This document shows, in pieces, positions 13,593 through 17,684 of a DNA stretch of 17,684 nt. The position numbers were made by a program, and so were the translations under genes. Numbering within the stretch: the stretch's first letter is position 1; every line of letters starts with the position of its first letter. Source of the stretch: Opitutia bacterium (lineage in GTDB: Bacteria > Verrucomicrobiota > Verrucomicrobiia > Opitutales > Seribacteraceae). The DNA lies in assembly GCA_002692605.1 (NCBI GenBank), contig NZLE01000048.1, forward strand, positions 1 through 17,684. Reading direction: 5' to 3'. The notes under the pieces are model-generated. The model did not search any database. It was not told the DNA's origin and was given only the letters and a program-made list of their open reading frames with translations.

Positions 13593-13604
13593 GACGATTG
13601 TATT
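13575..13604 (+). promoter_or_regulatory. Candidate promoter for coaE-rho
   Basis: TTGACG (13575-13580, five of six bases) is followed after 18 bases by TGTATT (13599-13604, four of six). This would give a leader of roughly 50-55 bases before coaE. It overlaps almost completely with the tRNA-Tyr promoter on the opposite strand. Confidence 0.4.
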
Positions 13605-13664
13605 CCATCCTGCTCTCATTTTCGAAGCTTGCCCCAACACCTTCAAATTGAGAAACAAGTAAGA

Positions 13665-14273
13665 ATGAATCCATTCCCCGGCAAGACCGTGATCGGTCTG
13701 ACTGGCGGAATCGCTTCCGGCAAGTCAACGGCTTTGAAAATTTTCGAGCAACTTGGCTGGGAGACCATTTCCGTCGATTCCATCGTTTCCGAATTTCTCG
13801 AAAAGGACGAAAGGGTCCGTGACACTTTGAGGAAAAGGTGGGGGAATGAGCTATTTTTTTCTGGAGGAATCGTTGACAAAAGTAAAATTGCCCAAATAAT
13901 ATTTAATGATCCTTCCGAACGCTCATGGTTGGAATCTTTTCTTCACCCTCTCGTGCGTTCTCATTGGGTGAAGTTTATTGGCAATTCAAGCAAAGAAAGA
14001 TTTGTCGTTGAGTTGCCCTTGCTTTTCGAAAACAAATTAAAATCCCACTTTACCAAAATCCTCTGCATTTACGTACCGATGGACCTTCAAGTATCCAGAA
14101 TGCTCGAGCGCGGATCCGATGAATCGGAAGCCATGGCCCGAATACAAGCTCAGATGCCTTCCACTGATAAAGTTTCTCTTTCGGATTACGTTCTTCTTGG
14201 AAGCGGTTCGGAGGAATTTCTTTGCAGTCAAATCAAGCGAATGATCAAGACGTTTTCTCAAGCTTCCCAATAA
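13665..14273 (+). CDS. coaE: Dephospho-CoA kinase
   Basis: It phosphorylates dephospho-CoA at the 3' hydroxyl of the ribose, the last step of coenzyme A synthesis. The ATG chosen gives 202 residues, a normal size, with the P-loop GGIASGKST at residues 14-22 inside the family start VIGLTGGIASGKST. A frame extending 30 codons upstream crosses the promoter region and is rejected. Further family features are the VDSIVSEFLEKD segment after the P-loop, FLHPLVRSHW, VVELPLLFEN (substrate site) and the lid region RMLERGSDESEAMARIQAQM. The usual ADYVI-N motif near the end is changed to SDYVLLGSGS. It is divergent from tRNA-Tyr and lies 21 bases before rho, so the two are probably co-transcribed. Confidence 0.92.
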   Translation: MNPFPGKTVIGLTGGIASGKSTALKIFEQLGWETISVDSIVSEFLEKDERVRDTLRKRWGNELFFSGGIVDKSKIAQIIFNDPSERSWLESFLHPLVRSHWVKFIGNSSKERFVVELPLLFENKLKSHFTKILCIYVPMDLQVSRMLERGSDESEAMARIQAQMPSTDKVSLSDYVLLGSGSEEFLCSQIKRMIKTFSQASQ

Positions 14274-14294
14274 AAACCTTTTACCCAATCCGAT

Positions 14295-16133
14295 ATGGCA
14301 ACGAAAAAGAAGACTGACCCCGAAGAGCGGGCTCCTAGCGCAAATGATGAGGCTTCAGGCACGGACGAATCCACGCCTAAGGCTGAAGAAAGGCCCTCCA
14401 AGGAAGGTTCTCCGACGGATGACTCCAAAAGATCCGACGGTGAGGATTCTGGCGGACAATTGTTTTTCAGCACCGATGGAGAGGAATCTCCTCCACCCAA
14501 GGAAAATCCTTTCAGGGAGGAAACTTCCCCCGCGCCGACCTCGGAAGAGAATGTTCGGAAGGAATCGGATTCCACGCCTAAACCGTCTTCTCATAATAAG
14601 GGAGGCTCGAAGAAGCCCCATCCAAATCAACAGGGCCAAGGGGGAGGATCCAATAACAGGGAAGGAAAAAAACAAAATTGGCAGGATAAGAAGAGGCAGA
14701 AGAACCGATCCCGGCAAAAGTTCAAGAAACCCAGAAAGCTTCCCTACGAAGAAACCGAAACTCGCCCCCTGGAAATTGGCGATCTACTCGAAAGCGAAGA
14801 GTTGAGGACCGAAGAGGGGTTGATAACCCTGGCCGAAGAGTTTGCCGGGTCTGGTCAGGAACCCATTTGTTTGGATGAATTGCTTTCGCTGAGCCTTCAG
14901 GAGTTAAAGGAAAAGATCGTAAGCCTGCCACTTCAGATCGAACTTGGAACGGCTCCCTTGAAAGAGGAAATCTTCGACGCTTTGCTTGCTTCTTGTCTGG
15001 AAAAGAAAACCCCGGTTCGAAACTCCGGGATCTTACAAGTCATGGAGGATGGACATGGTTTTCTTCTGCAGCAAAAGGACGATTATCGACTGAAGTCGCA
15101 ATGCGCATTCGTTCCTGAGCTTCTAGTCAAGAAATACGGACTGAAAACCGGGCAACTCGTGCAAGGGTTCTTACGGGCCAAAATGGCGGAGGCAACTTGT
15201 CCTGTGCTCTTGCAGGTGGAACAGGTCATGGGGGGAGAACCTGAAGAAGCAAGCCGGGTTACTCCCTTCACTGAGTTGATCCCCTATTATCCACTGGAGC
15301 GCATTTATTTGGAGACCGATGAAAAGGCCGAGTGGGACAACGTTTCCATGAGAGTGGTGGATTTGGTGTCCCCGATAGGTTTTGGGCAGAGAGGACTGAT
15401 CGTGGCTCCTCCCCGGACGGGGAAAACGGTTTTGCAGCAAGGCATTGCCCGAGCTCTTCGAGTCAATAACCCCAACGCTCATCTGATTGTTCTTTTGGTG
15501 GATGAGCGTCCTGAGGAGGTGACTGACTTCCGCCGTCAGGTTCCCGATGCCGAAGTCATTGCCTCCACCTTTGACGAGAGCGCGGAGAGTCACGTTCACG
15601 CAGCGGAAATCGTAATCGAAAAGGCCCGGCGGATGGTCGAGCATAACCAGGATGTCGTGATTCTCTTGGATTCGATCACCCGGTTGGCCCGCGCCTACAA
15701 CACCACGATGCCTAACAGTGGAAAAATTCTCAGTGGTGGGGTCGAGGCGACCGCTTTGCAACGCCCCAAACGCTTCTTTGGTTCGGCTCGTAACATCGAG
15801 GGTGGAGGAAGCCTTACGATTCTGGGAACGGCCTTGGTTGAAACGGGAAGTAAAATGGATGAAGTCATTTTCGAGGAATTCAAGGGAACTGGAAACATGG
15901 AGTTGCATTTGGATAGGGAGTTATCCAACAAACGAATTTTCCCGGCTTTGGATTTCGAAAAGAGTGGTACCCGAAAAGAGGAGCTTCTCTATCACCCGGA
16001 CGAGTTGAACAAGATTTATTCCCTTCGCCGCTCTCTCAAAGGGGTTCCGCCTGCGGAGGCCATGGAAATGTTTATTCAACGGGTTCGTAAAACCAAGAAT
16101 AATCCTGAATTTTTAATGGGGTTGGGCAGATGA
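14295..16133 (+). CDS. rho: Transcription termination factor Rho with long disordered N-terminus
   Basis: Rho is the hexameric RNA-dependent ATPase that ends transcription. At 612 residues it is well above the 419 of E. coli. Residues 1-155 are low-complexity: first Glu/Ser/Pro/Asp-rich, then Lys/Arg/Gln/Asn-rich (about 100-148). A helical Rho_N-like part (about 190-240) and an S1/cold-shock-like RNA-binding part (about 245-312) follow. The latter is divergent: GHGFLL replaces GFGFLR, and the usual DIYVS-type segment is CAFVP. The ATPase core is well conserved, with P-loop APPRTGKT (371-378, Arg where E. coli has Lys181), LVDERPEEVTDFRR, Walker B VILLDSITRLARAYN, R-loop GKILSGGVEATALQRPKRFFGSARN and KRIFPA. 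A disordered N-terminus is known from Rho of some Bacteroidota and Actinobacteria. No autoregulatory leader is seen in the 21-base gap after coaE. Confidence 0.96.
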   Translation: MATKKKTDPEERAPSANDEASGTDESTPKAEERPSKEGSPTDDSKRSDGEDSGGQLFFSTDGEESPPPKENPFREETSPAPTSEENVRKESDSTPKPSSHNKGGSKKPHPNQQGQGGGSNNREGKKQNWQDKKRQKNRSRQKFKKPRKLPYEETETRPLEIGDLLESEELRTEEGLITLAEEFAGSGQEPICLDELLSLSLQELKEKIVSLPLQIELGTAPLKEEIFDALLASCLEKKTPVRNSGILQVMEDGHGFLLQQKDDYRLKSQCAFVPELLVKKYGLKTGQLVQGFLRAKMAEATCPVLLQVEQVMGGEPEEASRVTPFTELIPYYPLERIYLETDEKAEWDNVSMRVVDLVSPIGFGQRGLIVAPPRTGKTVLQQGIARALRVNNPNAHLIVLLVDERPEEVTDFRRQVPDAEVIASTFDESAESHVHAAEIVIEKARRMVEHNQDVVILLDSITRLARAYNTTMPNSGKILSGGVEATALQRPKRFFGSARNIEGGGSLTILGTALVETGSKMDEVIFEEFKGTGNMELHLDRELSNKRIFPALDFEKSGTRKEELLYHPDELNKIYSLRRSLKGVPPAEAMEMFIQRVRKTKNNPEFLMGLGR

Positions 16134-16185
16134 GCTTGTAAGGCGGGGGGAAAGCATTCAATCTGTCTTGCATTGCTCATAGCAC

Positions 16186-17684
16186 ATGAACCCCACCGAC
16201 GAATATCTTTTGGAAGCCTTCAGCCAGCAAGGCGTTGTGAACGAAGCCATGCTCGCTGAAATTAGGCAAGCGGTCGATGCCCAATCCGAAGAGGAAGTCG
16301 GTGATAAGGATTTGTCGTTCATGAACTTGGTTTTGGAAAAAACCGGGACGCACGAGACTGACGTGGTCAACTTCCTCGCATCCGAGCTTAACATGGAGTC
16401 GGTGGATCTTGCGGAGGTCAATCCGCCCGAAGAAATTCTCGCTTTGCTCAGTCCCGAATGGGCGAGGCAGTACGAAGCCTTTCCCTTGGGAGTAAGCGGT
16501 GCGGAAATTGAAATCGTTTTTGGCAATCCGTTGGATGAGGATGGCTTGGATAACCTCACCCACCTACTTGGCAAAACCATCAATCCAAAGATTGCCTATC
16601 GTGGCGCAGTTCTTCATGCGATTGATGAAGCCTATGGGACTGCGGAAGACCGCAGAATGAATGAATTCTTCGATGGCATGGATGCCTCCGAAATCGAGAT
16701 TGGGGATGGGGTCAAACCGGAAGACGTCAGCGAGGAAGACGCTCCCATCATCAAGTACGTGCACTCGGTCATCAAGGATGCCTTGGAAATGAGGGCCTCC
16801 GATATTCACATGGAACCTTTGGAGAAAAAATTCCGCATCAGGTTCCGGGTGGACGGAAAACTGCAAGAGCAACCCGATCCCCCCAAAAGGCTCCAGCCTT
16901 CCATTATCTCCCGAACCAAATTGATGGCCAACGTATCTCTGGCCGAAAAGCGGGTTCCCCTTGATGGAAGAATCAACGTGAAAGTCGGAAGCAAGGTGAT
17001 TGATCTTCGGGTTTCGACCCTTCCCACGGTTCACGGCGAAAGCATTGTCATGCGGATTTTGGACAAGGAGAGTCTGAGTCTCGGTCTTCCTCAATTGGGT
17101 TTCTTTACCGATGACCAGGAAATCTTCGAGGGCGTAATCACTTTGCCGGATGGCATCTTTTTGGTTACGGGACCAACCGGTTCGGGAAAATCAACCACTT
17201 TATATTCCGCTCTCAATGCGATCAATCAACCGGATCGAAAGATCATAACGGTGGAGGATCCCGTGGAATACGAGGTGGCGGGGATCAATCAGGTTCAGGT
17301 TCGCGCGGATGTGGGCATGACTTTCTCCGCGGCCTTGCGAGCCATGCTCCGTCAGGCACCGAATATCGTGATGGTGGGTGAGATTCGAGATTTGGAGACT
17401 GCGGAAATTGCCATTAATGCATCCCTTACCGGTCATATGGTGTTCAGTACGCTGCACACCAATGATGCCCCCAGTGCGGTTTCCCGACTAGTGGATATGG
17501 GCGTGAAACCCTTTTTGGTTTCGGCCTCCTTGCGAGCCGCTCTTGCTCAGAGATTGGTTCGTTCGATTTGCCAAAGTTGCAAGGAACCCCACACCCCTTC
17601 TCCCAGCGAATTATCGGTTTTGGGAATTGGCGAGGACCAAGTGAGCAACGCCAGTTTTATGCGTGGAGCCGGTTGCGAGAAATG
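16186..17684 (+). CDS. PilB/GspE-type assembly ATPase, 3' partial
   Basis: This cytoplasmic hexameric ATPase would power assembly of type IV pili or type II secretion pseudopili. The frame starts at ATG 16186-16188 and runs off the window end (499 complete codons). An N-terminal MshEN-like domain (about 20-155) is followed by the ATPase: APIIKYVHSVIKDALEMRASDIHMEP, then AEKRVPLDGRI, Walker A GPTGSGKST (329-337), the Asp box TVEDPVEY, Walker B VMVGEIRD (395-402) and the His box TGHMVFSTLHTND. The C-terminal zinc region begins with CQSC and GC-K before the cut. Motifs do not separate PilB from GspE, and no other pilus or secretion gene is in the window, so I leave the symbol empty. It starts 52 bases after rho without a clear terminator between them. 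Confidence 0.92.
   Translation, partial: MNPTDEYLLEAFSQQGVVNEAMLAEIRQAVDAQSEEEVGDKDLSFMNLVLEKTGTHETDVVNFLASELNMESVDLAEVNPPEEILALLSPEWARQYEAFPLGVSGAEIEIVFGNPLDEDGLDNLTHLLGKTINPKIAYRGAVLHAIDEAYGTAEDRRMNEFFDGMDASEIEIGDGVKPEDVSEEDAPIIKYVHSVIKDALEMRASDIHMEPLEKKFRIRFRVDGKLQEQPDPPKRLQPSIISRTKLMANVSLAEKRVPLDGRINVKVGSKVIDLRVSTLPTVHGESIVMRILDKESLSLGLPQLGFFTDDQEIFEGVITLPDGIFLVTGPTGSGKSTTLYSALNAINQPDRKIITVEDPVEYEVAGINQVQVRADVGMTFSAALRAMLRQAPNIVMVGEIRDLETAEIAINASLTGHMVFSTLHTNDAPSAVSRLVDMGVKPFLVSASLRAALAQRLVRSICQSCKEPHTPSPSELSVLGIGEDQVSNASFMRGAGCEK

Noticed and set aside
14278..14284. CTTTTAC before rho as a third copy of the argF/argG leader element
   Set aside because: Only 7 bases match, the spacing to the ATG is 10 instead of 3-4, and the same 7-mer also occurs before tRNA-Tyr, so chance is likely.
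15171..15908. 245-codon minus-strand frame opposite rho
   Set aside because: Antisense shadow of the conserved Rho ATPase core.

Overview
The window reads as ordinary chromosomal DNA from a Gram-negative bacterium, most likely a member of the Verrucomicrobiota (class Opitutae or a relative). That placement is an inference from protein style, not from a marker gene: a Rho with a long disordered N-terminus, a KYGGSFM-type acetylglutamate kinase, and an outer-membrane-type lipoprotein. Base composition looks moderate and even, roughly half G+C, and coding density is very high. No stretch over 300 bases lacks a gene; the longest is the 193 bases at 13267-13459. I see no mobile element, CRISPR array, phage gene or sign of recent transfer.

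Left part (1-9028). A plus-strand P-protein gene (pheA, 5' end outside the window) meets a long minus-strand transcription unit head-to-head. Read in its own direction that unit is argC, argJ, argB, argD, argF, argG, trpG/pabA, nrdR and an unrecognised 165-codon gene. Spacing is tight (4-base overlap, then gaps of 1, 6, 15, 19, 12 and 37 bases, then a 35-base overlap), which implies co-transcription. Together argC, argJ, argB, argD, argF and argG carry N-acetylglutamate to argininosuccinate. ArgJ recycles the acetyl group; argH, argA/argE and carAB are not here.

Middle part (9051-13546, minus strand). The arg unit is preceded by a strong intrinsic terminator that ends the rplM-rpsI ribosomal protein operon. 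Upstream of that are a small lipoprotein resembling DUF3192, the Hsp90 chaperone htpG, a membrane-anchored J-domain protein, a candidate 33-codon membrane peptide lying 2 bases before it, and a tRNA-Tyr(GUA) with encoded CCA.

Right part (13565-17684, plus strand). A divergent promoter region separates tRNA-Tyr from coaE, rho and a type IV pilus/type II secretion assembly ATPase (pilB/gspE-like), which runs off the window end. The first two are 21 bases apart and the next two 52 bases apart, so they are probably one operon.

No obviously new system such as a defence locus is present. The points most worth a second look are the mixed arg-trpG-nrdR-unknown transcription unit behind a terminator with almost no promoter space, the repeated CTCTTTTACG element at two arg starts, the near absence of Shine-Dalgarno sequences, the candidate micro-ORF before the J-protein, and the divergent Rho.
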